Assembly: GCF_026798195.1 (NCBI RefSeq)
Contig: NZ_JAPQEZ010000001.1
Span: 1 to 64,000, forward strand
Reading direction: 5' to 3'
Origin: Lentilactobacillus senioris
GTDB taxonomy: Bacteria > Bacillota > Bacilli > Lactobacillales > Lactobacillaceae
DNA: 64,000 nucleotides
A program made the position numbers and the translations under genes. The first letter of the stretch is position 1, and the number at the start of each line of letters is the position of its first letter. Positions 19,036-28,037 of the stretch are shown here, piece by piece. The notes beneath the pieces were generated by a model. It did not search any database and had not been told where the DNA came from. It saw only the letters and a list, made by a program, of their open reading frames with translations.

Positions 19036-19163
19036 TAGCTTATCCTTTACTAATAATATTTACTATTGCTTCATTATAGTTGAATTGCTCGTTAAAGAAA
19101 ACTAATCGTCAACCGAATTTTAAGGGCTTAATCAGAACTTTATGAAAATAAATTGTTTTTTAA

Positions 19164-19201
19164 GTTCGGAGATTGCCATATTTATTGAATAATGTTATTA
19201 T
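19164..19201 (+). promoter_or_regulatory. Purine permease promoter with PurR-like box pair
   Basis: Promoter TTGCCA (19173-19178), 17-bp spacer, TATTAT (19196-19201). GTTCGG (19164-19169), an inverted PurBox core, is followed by a weaker TTGAAT (19185-19190). The two inner CGAA/TGAA cores are 17 nt apart, the spacing known for Bacillus PurR operators. A further CGAACATT box is at 19227-19234. PurR control is inferred; it fits the purine permease downstream. Confidence 0.45.
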
Positions 19202-19255
19202 TATTTTGTTGTTTTTATGATAAACACGAACATTTATTCAAAGGAGATTGCTATT

Positions 19256-20566
19256 ATGTTAAATTCGATTTCGAAATATTTTGATTTTGAAAACCGAAAC
19301 ACCAATTTTAAGAAGGAAACGATCGCCGGGATCACTACCTTCGTCTCCATGGTTTATATTTTATTCGTTAATCCCAACGTCTTAGGCGTTACCGGTATGG
19401 ATAAGGGTGCCATCTTCACAGCTACCGCCTTTGCTTCTGCCTTTGGGTGCTTCTTAATGGGATTTTTAGCCAATTATCCCATCGCTATTTCAGCTAGTTT
19501 GGGAATCAACGCCTTCTTCGCTTATTCCGTTTGCTTAGGAATGCACGTCGAATGGCAAACCGCGCTCTCTGGCGTTTTCGTTGCTTCTATTATTTTCATC
19601 ATCCTAACCGCTTTAAAGCTCCGGGAAAAAATCATCGATGCCATCCCCGCTGATTTAAAAGCCGCTATCGGTGGTGGGATTGGTTTATTCATCGCCTTTC
19701 TAGGTTTGCAAGACGGTGGGTTAGTAATGGGCAACAAAGAAACGCTGGTTAGCCTAGGTAGTTTACATACTGGCACCACGTGGATCACTATCTTTGGATT
19801 AGTGATTACCTTAGTAATGATGAGCATGAAAATTCCGGGAGCTATTTTTATCGGAATGGTTTTAAATACTATCTTGGGTATGGCCGTGGGCTTAATTCCG
19901 CTTCCTACTCACTTAGTTTCTAGCATTCCAAGTATTGCTCCTACATTTGGTCAAGCGATCACCCATATTGGTAACATCGATTCAGTCCAAATGGTCGTCG
20001 TGGTCCTGACCTTCTTATTAGTAACGTTCTTTGATACCGCTGGAACGTTAGTGGGCTTAGCTCAACAAGCTGGTTTAATTAAGGACAATAAGATTCCTAA
20101 CGTTGGAAAAGCCTTAATCGCTGACTCTTCTACTATGATGGTTGGTTCTGTTTTAGGAACCTCTCCAATGGGCGCCTTCGTTGAATCTTCAGCCGGAATC
20201 GCTGTCGGTGGTCGGACTGGTTTTACTACCATCGTGGTTGGGATTTTGTTCATCTTAGGCACTTTCTTCTCCCCACTACTTTCAGTAATTACTACTCAAG
20301 TAACCGCTCCTGCCCTTATTATTGTTGGAATCTTAATGGCTCAATCCCTCAAACAAGTTCATTGGGAAGAATTTGAAATTGCAGCACCATCCTTCTTAAT
20401 CATGGTAGGGATGCCATTTACTTACAGTATCGCTGACGGAATTGCGTTAGGCTTCATCGTTTACCCAATCACCATGATCGCAGCTAAACGCGGCAAAGAA
20501 GTGTCTGCAATGATGTACGCCTTAGCAGTCGTCTTCGTAATCTTCTTATGGATTTTAAACAGCTAA
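19256..20566 (+). CDS. NCS2 family purine permease (AzgA/PbuG-like)
   Basis: A proton-coupled importer, most likely for guanine/hypoxanthine or adenine. The 436 aa form about 12-14 membrane segments. The early ETIAGITTFVSMVYILFVNP motif and DTAGTLVGLAQQAG segment are hallmarks of the AzgA branch. ATG 19256 is preferred (AAGGAG 9 nt upstream) over an upstream in-frame ATG at 19217, which overlaps the leader. PurR-like boxes upstream support purine regulation. queT follows after about 80 bp on the same strand. Confidence 0.93.
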   Translation: MLNSISKYFDFENRNTNFKKETIAGITTFVSMVYILFVNPNVLGVTGMDKGAIFTATAFASAFGCFLMGFLANYPIAISASLGINAFFAYSVCLGMHVEWQTALSGVFVASIIFIILTALKLREKIIDAIPADLKAAIGGGIGLFIAFLGLQDGGLVMGNKETLVSLGSLHTGTTWITIFGLVITLVMMSMKIPGAIFIGMVLNTILGMAVGLIPLPTHLVSSIPSIAPTFGQAITHIGNIDSVQMVVVVLTFLLVTFFDTAGTLVGLAQQAGLIKDNKIPNVGKALIADSSTMMVGSVLGTSPMGAFVESSAGIAVGGRTGFTTIVVGILFILGTFFSPLLSVITTQVTAPALIIVGILMAQSLKQVHWEEFEIAAPSFLIMVGMPFTYSIADGIALGFIVYPITMIAAKRGKEVSAMMYALAVVFVIFLWILNS

Positions 20567-20649
20567 ACTAATTTTGACCCGGGTAGCAAAAAGCGGTAAA
20601 GTTGAGACGGTTGATTTCAACTAAAATTAAATAAAGGAAGGAATTTGTG

Positions 20650-21168
20650 ATGAATTCTAAGACTGGTTTATTCGGCATCGACAGCCTCCTAGATTTAACC
20701 AAAGCTGCCGTTGTTGCTGCCCTCTACATTGTGATTACAATGGTCTTTGCAGCCTTTAGTTTTGGCCCGATTCAGTTACGCTTTTCTGAAGGGCTCAACA
20801 ATTTAGCCGCGTTTAATAAGCGCTATGTGCTAGCTGTGACTCTAGGTTGTTTTGTTTCTAACATGATGTCTTCATTAGGTCCCATCGACTTAGTAGTGGG
20901 GACGGCTGAGACATTAATCGCCTTAGTAACCATTAACTTGGTAACTAGAAACATGAAATCAGTGCCAGCTCGCTTAGCAGCTTCCGTTTTAATCGCTACC
21001 TTTTACATGTTCATCATCGCGTTTGAAATTGCCTACGTGGGTAATACCGCCTTTTGGCCTACGTTCTGGGGCGCGTACCTCACTACCGCCATTGGTGAAT
21101 TTCTTGCTATGACTTTGGGCGCGGTAGTCTTGTATTTCGTTAATTTACGCTTTGATTTAAGTAAATAA
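20650..21168 (+). CDS. queT: QueT family ECF transporter S component (queuosine precursor uptake)
   Basis: Membrane substrate-binding component predicted to take up a queuosine precursor such as preQ1 together with a shared ECF energising module encoded elsewhere. The 172 aa have about five to six hydrophobic segments. The FGPIQLRFSEGLNNLAAF segment and GPIDLVVGTAETLIA are conserved in QueT proteins. ATG 20650 is chosen over the adjoining GTG 20647 on spacing from AAAGGAAGG. The 80-bp leader does not show a recognisable preQ1 riboswitch. Confidence 0.85.
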   Translation: MNSKTGLFGIDSLLDLTKAAVVAALYIVITMVFAAFSFGPIQLRFSEGLNNLAAFNKRYVLAVTLGCFVSNMMSSLGPIDLVVGTAETLIALVTINLVTRNMKSVPARLAASVLIATFYMFIIAFEIAYVGNTAFWPTFWGAYLTTAIGEFLAMTLGAVVLYFVNLRFDLSK

Positions 21169-21210
21169 AAAACTGGAACTTTGACCTTTTCGTCGAAGTT
21201 CCAGTTTTTA
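21168..21210. terminator. Bidirectional terminator between queT and araR
   Basis: AAAAACTGGAACTT pairs with AAGTTCCAGTTTTT, a 14-bp stem with T-runs on both strands. Confidence 0.88.
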
Positions 21211-21211
21211 T

Positions 21212-22309
21212 TTACTCTTTATTCTTATGCGGACCAGTAGAACCGCGGACTACTAAGCTCGGATCGTACTCGATCGATTTGCCGTCCGTTTTGCCGTCAA
21301 TTAGTTGTAATAACAAATCAGCAGCATCATGACCCATCTTTTCTTTTTCATGCATCATGGTGGTTAGACTAGGATCGATATACGCCCCAATTTGGTAGTT
21401 ATCAAACCCGGCCACTGAAATGTCAGTGGGCACAGTTAAATCTAGTGACCGTACCAAGTCAATTACCTGAATGGCCAATTGATCATTGTAACAAACAATC
21501 GCCGATGGCCGGTCAGGACCTTTTAAGTAACCTTCAATCCGCTCAAACACGTTCACCAACTTATCAGATGATTGGTACATCAAAATTTGGGCGTCCAAGA
21601 AAATATCTGGATGTTCCCGGTAGGCTGCCGTAAAGCCCTCCATCCGGCGGACCCCTTGAATATCATCCACTTGGAAAATCCCTAGAATACGTTTATGCCC
21701 TTGTTCAATCAAATAGTTAGTTAGCTTGCGTTCTCCACCGTAGTCATTAGTAGTAACGTAAGGAAAATCAGCTTCCATTTCCGGATAAATCGCGTTAATA
21801 AATACCGTCGGAATGCCAAGTTCTCGAATTCGATCGTACAAATCAGCGTTAGTAGTTGGTAATGCTGATTGAGTTGGTTCAATGATGAGTCCCGCTACGT
21901 TTTTATCCAGCATTTCCATTAAAGATTCCCGCTCGCGTTCCTGATCGTTATGGGTGTTACTGATCACTAGCATATAACCATGATCAGAAATCATTCGATC
22001 GACCCCGTTGATAATATTAGGGAAAATGTAATCCGCAATGTGCGTTGACAGTAACCCAATAAACTTATTTTCCTTCTTGGAATGGGTGTCCTTTTGTCGC
22101 CAATCATCGACGTACATCCCCCCACCCTGGATTTTGTAGATGAAGTGATCATTTTCTAAATCGCTAATAGCTCGTCGAACCGTGTAACGACTAACCTTAT
22201 ACTTAGCCATTAATACGGATTCTGTCGGCAATTTTTGGTTAATTGCATATTCTCCGGAGGTTATTTTTTGTTTTAAGTCTTGTTTGACGTTTTCGTATTT
22301 AGTTGCCAT
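21212..22309 (-). CDS. araR: Arabinose operon transcriptional repressor (GntR-LacI type)
   Basis: Arabinose-responsive repressor. Residues about 1-68 form a GntR winged helix (KYENVKQDLKQKI, KYKVSRYTVRRAISDLE), and residues about 80-365 a LacI-type sugar-binding domain (FIGLLSTHIADYIFPNIING, VAGFDNYQIG). This architecture is specific to AraR. ATG 22309 (365 aa) matches the family start; GTG at 22330 lacks a ribosome-binding site. It lies downstream of araA, and palindromes ATTTGT-N4-ACAAAT upstream of four transcription units in this island are its probable targets. Confidence 0.93.
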   Translation of the reverse strand: MATKYENVKQDLKQKITSGEYAINQKLPTESVLMAKYKVSRYTVRRAISDLENDHFIYKIQGGGMYVDDWRQKDTHSKKENKFIGLLSTHIADYIFPNIINGVDRMISDHGYMLVISNTHNDQERERESLMEMLDKNVAGLIIEPTQSALPTTNADLYDRIRELGIPTVFINAIYPEMEADFPYVTTNDYGGERKLTNYLIEQGHKRILGIFQVDDIQGVRRMEGFTAAYREHPDIFLDAQILMYQSSDKLVNVFERIEGYLKGPDRPSAIVCYNDQLAIQVIDLVRSLDLTVPTDISVAGFDNYQIGAYIDPSLTTMMHEKEKMGHDAADLLLQLIDGKTDGKSIEYDPSLVVRGSTGPHKNKE

Positions 22310-22409
22310 GAACTTCCCTAGTTTCTCCACTCAAATTAATTATTACCATTATTATGACAGTTTTTCGCTAATCCGACCAGCTATCAATGCTACTTTGTGA
22401 AATTTACTA

Positions 22410-22446
22410 AAAAACAAGCGAGGCAAATTTGGCCTCGCTTGTTTTT
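22410..22446. terminator. Terminator-like hairpin between araA and araR
   Basis: AAAACAAGCGAGGC pairs with GCCTCGCTTGTTTTT. It would stop readthrough from araA into araR. Confidence 0.8.
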
Positions 22447-22454
22447 ATTCAATG

Positions 22455-22732
22455 ATTAAGCGACTTTTTTAGCACTCTAGCACCAACGTGTTCGTAAAGC
22501 AGCCAGTTCCGTCTAGTTTATTTAATTTAATAGCGATCACAATCCGATCGAACTATTAAAATTAAATTTCACTATACTCACTGACTAACCGCTTTACTCA
22601 CACTTACTTCTCGTGCTCCTTGTACCAAAAAGAGTCGCTTAATTCAAAATTGTTAATAGCGATCTAAAGATCGAACTATTTCCAATTTTTAAATTAATTC
22701 TCCCCTTTTTACCGGTACTCGTCACACTTATT
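22455..22732 (-). repeat. Two palindromic repeat modules downstream of araA
   Basis: Two nested-palindrome modules in minus orientation. Apical cores are 22529-22557 and 22655-22680 (minus strand AATAGTTCGATC ... GATCGCTATT). In the first, the outer arms include GTAAAGC / GCTTTAC, AGCAC / GTGCT and the long-range pair AAGCGACT / AGTCGCTT. In the second, arms AATTAATT and AAATTG find partners across the core. Same family as at 38571-39087 and 54585-55309. No open frame of note lies here. Confidence 0.8.
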
Positions 22733-22733
22733 A

Positions 22734-24158
22734 CTAGTCAATCACCGTTGTGTTCATGTCAAACATCTTAGCTAAATCAGCCAATTGTTCTTCAGTAATT
22801 GCCAATGAGAAGACAGTGTGGTGACCACCACCAGCGTAGATCCAAGCGGTTGAGCCGGCCTTCAAACCAACCTTTGGAGTCCAAAGTTGTTTAGCAACTG
22901 GCAAATGTGGAGTTTCCTTTTCAGGCTTGTTAGCGTTAACTGCATAGCTAATCATGTTGAAACCATCACGGAAGTCAGAGATAGTTACGTCAATTCCTTC
23001 GCCTTCAGAACCAGTAAATACCAATCGAGCTGGATCTTCTTTGCCACCAATATCCAATGGGTGAACTTCAATTCTTGGTTTGTCAGATGCTAAGGTTGGG
23101 TCAACTTCAAGCATATGTGATCCCAATACGGCTTCGTGACCTTTCCGAAGATCCAAAGTGTAATCTTCCATGAAGGCAGTTTGCTTGTTGTGGCTCAATA
23201 CCTTCAACAAACGATCAAAGGCAGCGGTCTTCCAGTCACCTTCACCGGCAAAACCATAACCTTCAGCCATCAATAATTGAGTAGCCAAGCCAGGTAATTG
23301 TTCCATGCCGTAAAGATCTTCGAAGTTATCTGAGAAGGCAGTGTAACCACGATCATCCATGAAACGTTTCAAACCAAAGTATTCGCGAATTTGGTACTTA
23401 ACGTTGTGTTCAAATTTTTCGGCTGAGTTGTCACCTTGTACCATAGTGTAGGTTTCGCCTAATTCTTTGTACTTCTTGTCGATATCTTCGTCAGAAACCT
23501 TGTCCATTTCAGCAACTAGGTCACCAACTGCATAGTAATCAACAGTCCAACCCATTTGAATTTGGGCTTCTACCTTGTCACCGTCGGTAACGGCAACGTT
23601 TCTCATCTTGTCACCAAACAAAGCAACTTTGATCTTGAAACTTTCGTTGTAAGCTACGGCAACGTCTTCCCAAGAAGCGATTTCTGCTTGGACGTCTTCG
23701 TCACCCCAGTAGCCGTAAACGACTTTGTTGTTCTTGTTCAAACGAGTGTTGATGTAACCATATTCACGGTCACCATGAGCACTTTGGTTTAAGTTCATGT
23801 AGTCAAAATCGATTGTGTCATAAGGAATGTTGTTGAGGTATTGGGTTGCTAAGTGAAGCAAAGGTTTTTGCAATAACTTAGTTCCGCGGATCCAGTTTTT
23901 AGCTGGTGAGAAGGTGTGCATCCAAGTCATTACCCCGGCAACTTCATCGTGGTAGTTGGCTTCTTTCATGAAGTCAGTGATGCCATCAGCAGTGGTCATT
24001 ACGCCCTTGTAAACAATTTCGTATGGTAATTTGCCGCTAGCGTTTAATTTGTTAACGATGTCTTCTGCATCAGAACCAACTTGCTTAAGTTGATCTTCAC
24101 CGTATAAGAATTGACTCCCAGTAACGAACCAGAACTTGTAATCTTGTGTGTTTTTCAT
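22734..24158 (-). CDS. araA: L-arabinose isomerase
   Basis: Converts L-arabinose to L-ribulose, first step of catabolism, with Mn2+. The 474 aa are full length. The metal and catalytic residues known for the family can be placed: Glu in [12 protein letters not shown], Glu in FMEDYTLDL, His in [10 protein letters not shown] and His in GGGHHTVF. The final gene of the araB-araD-araA operon, 21 bp after araD. Codon choice is notably uniform, as in a highly expressed gene. Confidence 0.97.
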   Translation of the reverse strand: MKNTQDYKFWFVTGSQFLYGEDQLKQVGSDAEDIVNKLNASGKLPYEIVYKGVMTTADGITDFMKEANYHDEVAGVMTWMHTFSPAKNWIRGTKLLQKPLLHLATQYLNNIPYDTIDFDYMNLNQSAHGDREYGYINTRLNKNNKVVYGYWGDEDVQAEIASWEDVAVAYNESFKIKVALFGDKMRNVAVTDGDKVEAQIQMGWTVDYYAVGDLVAEMDKVSDEDIDKKYKELGETYTMVQGDNSAEKFEHNVKYQIREYFGLKRFMDDRGYTAFSDNFEDLYGMEQLPGLATQLLMAEGYGFAGEGDWKTAAFDRLLKVLSHNKQTAFMEDYTLDLRKGHEAVLGSHMLEVDPTLASDKPRIEVHPLDIGGKEDPARLVFTGSEGEGIDVTISDFRDGFNMISYAVNANKPEKETPHLPVAKQLWTPKVGLKAGSTAWIYAGGGHHTVFSLAITEEQLADLAKMFDMNTTVID

Positions 24159-24179
24159 GATTAAAATCTCCTTTTATTG

Positions 24180-24908
24180 TTAGATGTGAGCTGCATGATC
24201 TTTTGATTTGGCACTATTTTGACCGTAGTAGGCGTTAGCACCGTGTTTCCGGTAGTAATGCTTATCAAGCAAGTATTGTGGAACGTGAATTTCGTCGCGG
24301 GTCATTTGTAAACCGTGATAAGTAATTTCGGCTGCGACTTCCAATACCTTGGCGTTGTACACTGCCTTGGCTGGTGTAGGACCCCATGAGAATGGTCCGT
24401 GTTGACTAACCAAAACGGCTGGGACTGCATCAGGATCTACTCCCCGTTTTTCAAATTCGTCTACGATCACCTTACCGGTGTTTAATTCGTAGGCTTCTTT
24501 GATTTGAGCCTCGGTCAAGGCTGGGGCACAAGGAATATCGCCGAAGAAAGTATCGGCATGGGTGGTGCTAACAGCTGGGATGTCCATCTTAGCTGCCGCA
24601 AAGGATACTGCCCATGGAGAGTGGGTATGGGTAATCCCCCCAATAGTTGGAAAATGATTGTAAAGGTAAGTGTGTGTAGGAGTGTCACTAGAAGGATTCA
24701 TTTCTCCTTCGACTACTTCCCCGTTTAAATCAACGACTACCATGTCGCTAGGTTTCAAATCTTCGTAGTCAACTCCAGAAGGCTTGATTACGAATAACCC
24801 TTTTTCTCGGTCAATTCCGGAAACGTTACCCCAAGTAAAGGTAACTAATCCCAATTCTGGTAGTTGCATGTTGGCATCATAGACTTCTTGTTTTAGTTTT
24901 TCTAACAT
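24180..24908 (-). CDS. araD: L-ribulose-5-phosphate 4-epimerase
   Basis: Interconverts L-ribulose 5-phosphate and D-xylulose 5-phosphate, feeding the phosphoketolase pathway. Class II aldolase/AraD fold, 242 aa. Zinc ligands are visible in ITHTHSPWAV and later in VLEVAAEITYHG, with the substrate loop TTHADTFFGDIP. Sits between araB (7-bp gap) and araA. Confidence 0.96.
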   Translation of the reverse strand: MLEKLKQEVYDANMQLPELGLVTFTWGNVSGIDREKGLFVIKPSGVDYEDLKPSDMVVVDLNGEVVEGEMNPSSDTPTHTYLYNHFPTIGGITHTHSPWAVSFAAAKMDIPAVSTTHADTFFGDIPCAPALTEAQIKEAYELNTGKVIVDEFEKRGVDPDAVPAVLVSQHGPFSWGPTPAKAVYNAKVLEVAAEITYHGLQMTRDEIHVPQYLLDKHYYRKHGANAYYGQNSAKSKDHAAHI

Positions 24909-24915
24909 CGTTTAC

Positions 24916-26532
24916 TTATTTACCTCCGTTTTGATCAGGAATCGTTTTAATAGCTTCGCCTTCAACTGGTAATGCGGCTACATAATTCTTCAAGAATTCT
25001 TGGTAACCAGTCACACCAGCAGGTTCTGGGCTTAACGTCATCGTTTCTGGATGGCTAAAGACGTTGCTGTCTAGGTAATCAGCTAAGTCTTGGCCGTCAC
25101 CATTTTCAGCAAATTCAGCTAACACGGCCATGCCCCAAGGGCCACCCTCACCAGCGTTTTCCATAATGGTAATTGGAATATTCAAGGCATTTGCGAGAAC
25201 TTGTTGACCAATCACCGGAGTCTTGAAGAGACCCCCTTGAGCGATCATGACGTCAGTTTGGATGCCTTCTTCTTCGGTTAAGATTTCCATTCCGATTTCT
25301 AAAGGTGCAAACGCAGCGTACAACTGGGTCAACATAAAGTTAGGTAAATTGAAGTTACTGTTAGGGGTTCTAACAAACAAGGGACGTCCTGCATCCATCT
25401 TGGTAATATTTTCCCCGGATAAGTAACTGTAGTTGATGAGGCCACCGGCGTTAGGATCAGCACGCGTAGCTTCCAAGAATAACGTGCCGTAGAGTTTGTC
25501 GGCCGGAATATCAACACCTAACCGTTGAGCAAAAGTACCAAATAGTGAAGTCCAAGCGTTAATATCTGAAGAACAATTATTGACGTGGACCATGGCAACT
25601 GGTGAGCCATCCGGCGTCATTACCATATCAATATCTCGGTGCACTTGTTTTAGACTTTGGTCTAAGACCACCATTGAAAAGGCAGAAGTTCCTACCGAAA
25701 TATTTCCAGTTCGTTGCCGAACACTATTAGTACCAACCATTCCAGTTCCAGCATCCCCTTCAGGTGGTGCCATCAAGCTACCACCTTGGAGGTTTCCGGT
25801 TGGGTCCAATAACTTCGCTCCCGTCTCAGTTAATTGTCCCGCTGCTTGACCAGCTGGTTTAACGGCTGGCAAGACTTTTTCAATGCTCCAAGGGTATTTC
25901 TTAACGTTTGCTTGAGCGCTAAACTGATCAAGCATTTTTTGGTCATAGTAACCAGTAGCTGGATCAATTGGGAAGACCCCAGAAGCATCCCCCGTACCCA
26001 ATACTTTTTCTCCTGACAGTTGCCAGTGAACGTAACCCGCTAAGGTAGTTACAAAATCTAATTCATTAACGTGGGCTTCGTCATTTAAGATTGCTTGGTA
26101 TAAATGAGCGATGGTCCAACGTTGTGGGATATTAAAGTTAAATAGTTTAGTTAATTCATCAGCTGCTTGACCAGTAATGTTGTTTCGCCAAGTTCTGAAT
26201 GGTACCAACAAATTATCAGCTTGATCAAAGGCTAAGTAGCCATGCATCATGGCACTGATTCCAATTGATTTGATGTTGGTAATTGGTTGATGGTATTTGC
26301 TTTGTACTTCTGCAGCTAGTTGTTTGTAACTAGTTTGAATCCCAGTCCAAACAGCTTCTAGTGAGTAAGTCCAAACGTTATTTTCTAGTTTGTTTTCCCA
26401 GTTATAGCTCCCAGCAGCCACCGTGTGGTAATCGGCAGTGATCAAAACGGCCTTGATTCGGGTAGATCCCAATTCAATACCAAGAGAAACGTTGCCGGCT
26501 TGGATGGCTTGAGAAGTTTCTAATAGATTCAT
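24916..26532 (-). CDS. araB: Ribulokinase (FGGY family)
   Basis: ATP-dependent phosphorylation of L-ribulose. The 538 aa follow the FGGY two-domain plan: N-terminal LGIELGSTRIKAVLI phosphate loop, catalytic-base region ending TGDASGVFPID, and ATP-site segments EGDAGTGMVGTNSV and ENAGEGGPWGMAVLA. First gene of araBDA. Its promoter (26671-26699) is overlapped by an AraR-type palindrome, and a cre-like site follows the start of transcription. Confidence 0.94.
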   Translation of the reverse strand: MNLLETSQAIQAGNVSLGIELGSTRIKAVLITADYHTVAAGSYNWENKLENNVWTYSLEAVWTGIQTSYKQLAAEVQSKYHQPITNIKSIGISAMMHGYLAFDQADNLLVPFRTWRNNITGQAADELTKLFNFNIPQRWTIAHLYQAILNDEAHVNELDFVTTLAGYVHWQLSGEKVLGTGDASGVFPIDPATGYYDQKMLDQFSAQANVKKYPWSIEKVLPAVKPAGQAAGQLTETGAKLLDPTGNLQGGSLMAPPEGDAGTGMVGTNSVRQRTGNISVGTSAFSMVVLDQSLKQVHRDIDMVMTPDGSPVAMVHVNNCSSDINAWTSLFGTFAQRLGVDIPADKLYGTLFLEATRADPNAGGLINYSYLSGENITKMDAGRPLFVRTPNSNFNLPNFMLTQLYAAFAPLEIGMEILTEEEGIQTDVMIAQGGLFKTPVIGQQVLANALNIPITIMENAGEGGPWGMAVLAEFAENGDGQDLADYLDSNVFSHPETMTLSPEPAGVTGYQEFLKNYVAALPVEGEAIKTIPDQNGGK

Positions 26533-26615
26533 GGTGAAACCTCCAATTAATTTGTAAATTATTAGTTCAATTGCTCCATTGATTTAAGGGCTCGTTAAGT
26601 CTCCGCCCTTTAAAT

Positions 26616-26629
26616 AGATACGGATCAAT
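26616..26629 (-). promoter_or_regulatory. Possible additional AraR-type half-site in the araB leader
   Basis: Minus strand ATTGATCCGTATCT resembles the other boxes (ATTTGTCCGTAT) with two differences. It lies downstream of the predicted araB transcription start. Confidence 0.4.
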
Positions 26630-26639
26630 CCCAACTCAT

Positions 26640-26653
26640 TTGAAGCGGTTTCA
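26640..26653. promoter_or_regulatory. cre-like catabolite repression site (araBDA)
   Basis: TTGAAGCGGTTTCA, an imperfect palindrome close to the CcpA cre consensus (11 of 14), located just after the predicted araB transcription start, where CcpA would block elongation. Confidence 0.55.
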
Positions 26654-26670
26654 AACTATTGATACAAAGT

Positions 26671-26699
26671 ATTTTAAACTATTTGTCCATACAAATCAA
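26671..26699 (-). promoter_or_regulatory. araBDA promoter
   Basis: Minus strand TTGATT (26694-26699), 17-bp spacer, TAAAAT (26671-26676). The AraR-type palindrome at 26681-26696 fills the spacer. Confidence 0.7.
26681..26696. promoter_or_regulatory. AraR operator, araB side
   Basis: ATTTGTCCATACAAAT, a near-perfect palindrome of the type bound by GntR-type AraR. It sits between the -35 and -10 of the araBDA promoter. Confidence 0.82.
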
Positions 26700-26711
26700 T
26701 ACAATTTATTT

Positions 26712-26727
26712 ATTTGTACGTATAAAA
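26712..26727. promoter_or_regulatory. AraR operator, central
   Basis: ATTTGTACGTATAAAA, second palindrome 31 bp from the first (about three helical turns), which would allow co-operative binding or looping on one DNA face. Confidence 0.75.
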
Positions 26728-26871
26728 TATCAATTTACTTCATTTGTTTTAAAATTAGTAATTTTACTAACATAATTGGTTTTCTTGAATCCATTTTCAC
26801 CATTTGCTCAATTTCCCTTGTCATATTTATGGTGCCAGCACCAATAAATAGCCATAATTTCGATTAACTAA

Positions 26872-26900
26872 TTGACTTATCCGGATCAATATTTTACGAT
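26872..26900 (+). promoter_or_regulatory. galM promoter with AraR-type box in the spacer
   Basis: TTGACT (26872-26877), 17-bp spacer, TACGAT (26895-26900). The spacer holds CTTATCCGGATCAATA (26876-26891), whose complement matches the ATTTGTCCGGATAAAT box found upstream of the acetyltransferase gene. This makes galM a likely AraR target. Confidence 0.6.
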
Positions 26901-26904
26901 TAAG

Positions 26905-26918
26905 TGAAAACGTTTACT
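26905..26918. promoter_or_regulatory. cre site (galM)
   Basis: TGAAAACGTTTACT matches the CcpA cre consensus TGWAARCGYTWNCW at every position. It lies 4 bp downstream of the galM -10. Confidence 0.82.
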
Positions 26919-26937
26919 ATTATTTAGGAGGATCATT

Positions 26938-27987
26938 ATGACTATCAGCACTTCCGAAACTCTTTTTGACCACTACGACGGTCAGCCCATCACTAAATTT
27001 TCGCTAACTAACGAAAACGGTGTAACAGTATCTGCAATTAGTTTGGGAGCTACTTTGTATGAAATTAAAGTCCCTACTAGCGATGGTTCAGATGCTAACT
27101 TAGTACTAAATTACCCTCACGCAGCTGATTATCTAGCTAATCCTTTTTATGTTTCTATGGCTATTGGGCGCACAGCCGGCCGAATTAAAGACAGCCAATT
27201 AAAGTTAGGTTCAGAAACTTTTGAGTTACAACCTAATGAAGGACCTACTAATTTGCACGGCGGCCCCCATGGTTTTAATTCTCAAGTTTGGGACGGTGAA
27301 ATCACCACAGAAAATAACGTTCCCGTCATCAAGTTCCATCACGTTCAAAAAGAAGTCGACGACGCCTTTCCTGGTGATTTAGATACCACCATTACTTATC
27401 AACTAACCGAAGATAATACGGTTAAATTATCATTTACGGCTACCGCAAACGGTCATGATACGGTGTTTAATCCTACCTACCACACCTACTTCAACTTAGG
27501 TAACGAATCAGACATCTTAAACCACAATCTAATGATCAATTCCGATAGTCATCTAGAGTTTGACGAAATCAAAGTCCCTACTGGAAACCTATTAGACAAT
27601 AAAAATACGCCATTTGATTTTAAAGAAAACACCAAATTAGGCGATGCTATTAAACAAATGAGCAACACGACTGAAAAAGGATTTGACGATATTTTCAAGG
27701 TTAATCCCGCTGATAACAATGAAATCGCAGTGCTTAGCGACCCAGCAACTAAGCGTTCGGTCAGCATCCGGTCAAGTAGAAACGGATTAGTAGTATTTAC
27801 TGCCAATTCATTTACCGAAGAAAACATGAATTTCATCAAGACAAACGGGGTTGGTAAACCTTATGAAGGTGTAGCTCTTGAAGCTCAGACCCTCCCAGAT
27901 TCAACTCGCCTACCTCAATTTGGTGATGTAATTCTAAAAGATGGTCAAACTAAAACTGAAGAAATTGATTATCATATTTCCTTTTAG
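26938..27987 (+). CDS. galM: Aldose 1-epimerase (mutarotase)
   Basis: Interconverts alpha and beta anomers of aldoses; here it probably serves arabinose released by the arabinofuranosidases. The 349 aa show the family signposts: N-terminal SLGATLYEIKVP, ANLVLNYP, the substrate-binding NLHGGPHGF, catalytic His in FNPTYHTYFNLG, and the catalytic Glu in GVALEAQTLPDS. AGGAGG is 6 nt before the ATG. Divergent from araBDA across a shared regulatory region. Confidence 0.95.
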   Translation: MTISTSETLFDHYDGQPITKFSLTNENGVTVSAISLGATLYEIKVPTSDGSDANLVLNYPHAADYLANPFYVSMAIGRTAGRIKDSQLKLGSETFELQPNEGPTNLHGGPHGFNSQVWDGEITTENNVPVIKFHHVQKEVDDAFPGDLDTTITYQLTEDNTVKLSFTATANGHDTVFNPTYHTYFNLGNESDILNHNLMINSDSHLEFDEIKVPTGNLLDNKNTPFDFKENTKLGDAIKQMSNTTEKGFDDIFKVNPADNNEIAVLSDPATKRSVSIRSSRNGLVVFTANSFTEENMNFIKTNGVGKPYEGVALEAQTLPDSTRLPQFGDVILKDGQTKTEEIDYHISF

Positions 27988-27988
27988 A

Positions 27989-28037
27989 TAACTAATAAAA
28001 AACACATTCCTTCTGGAATGCGTTTTTTATTAGTTAT
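27989..28037. terminator. Bidirectional terminator between galM and abfA
   Basis: AACTAATAAAAAACACATTCC pairs with GGAATGCGTTTTTTATTAGTT; the stem overlaps the end of the convergent GH51 gene. Confidence 0.88.

Noticed and set aside
20567-20649. preQ1 riboswitch in the queT leader
   Set aside because: The leader has a short AGTTGA/TCAACT hairpin but not the conserved features of preQ1-I or preQ1-II that I know; too weak to call.
26640-26867. A 75-codon frame in the araB-galM gap
   Set aside because: It overlaps the cre-like site, both AraR boxes and the araB promoter, is very AT-rich and has no ribosome-binding site.
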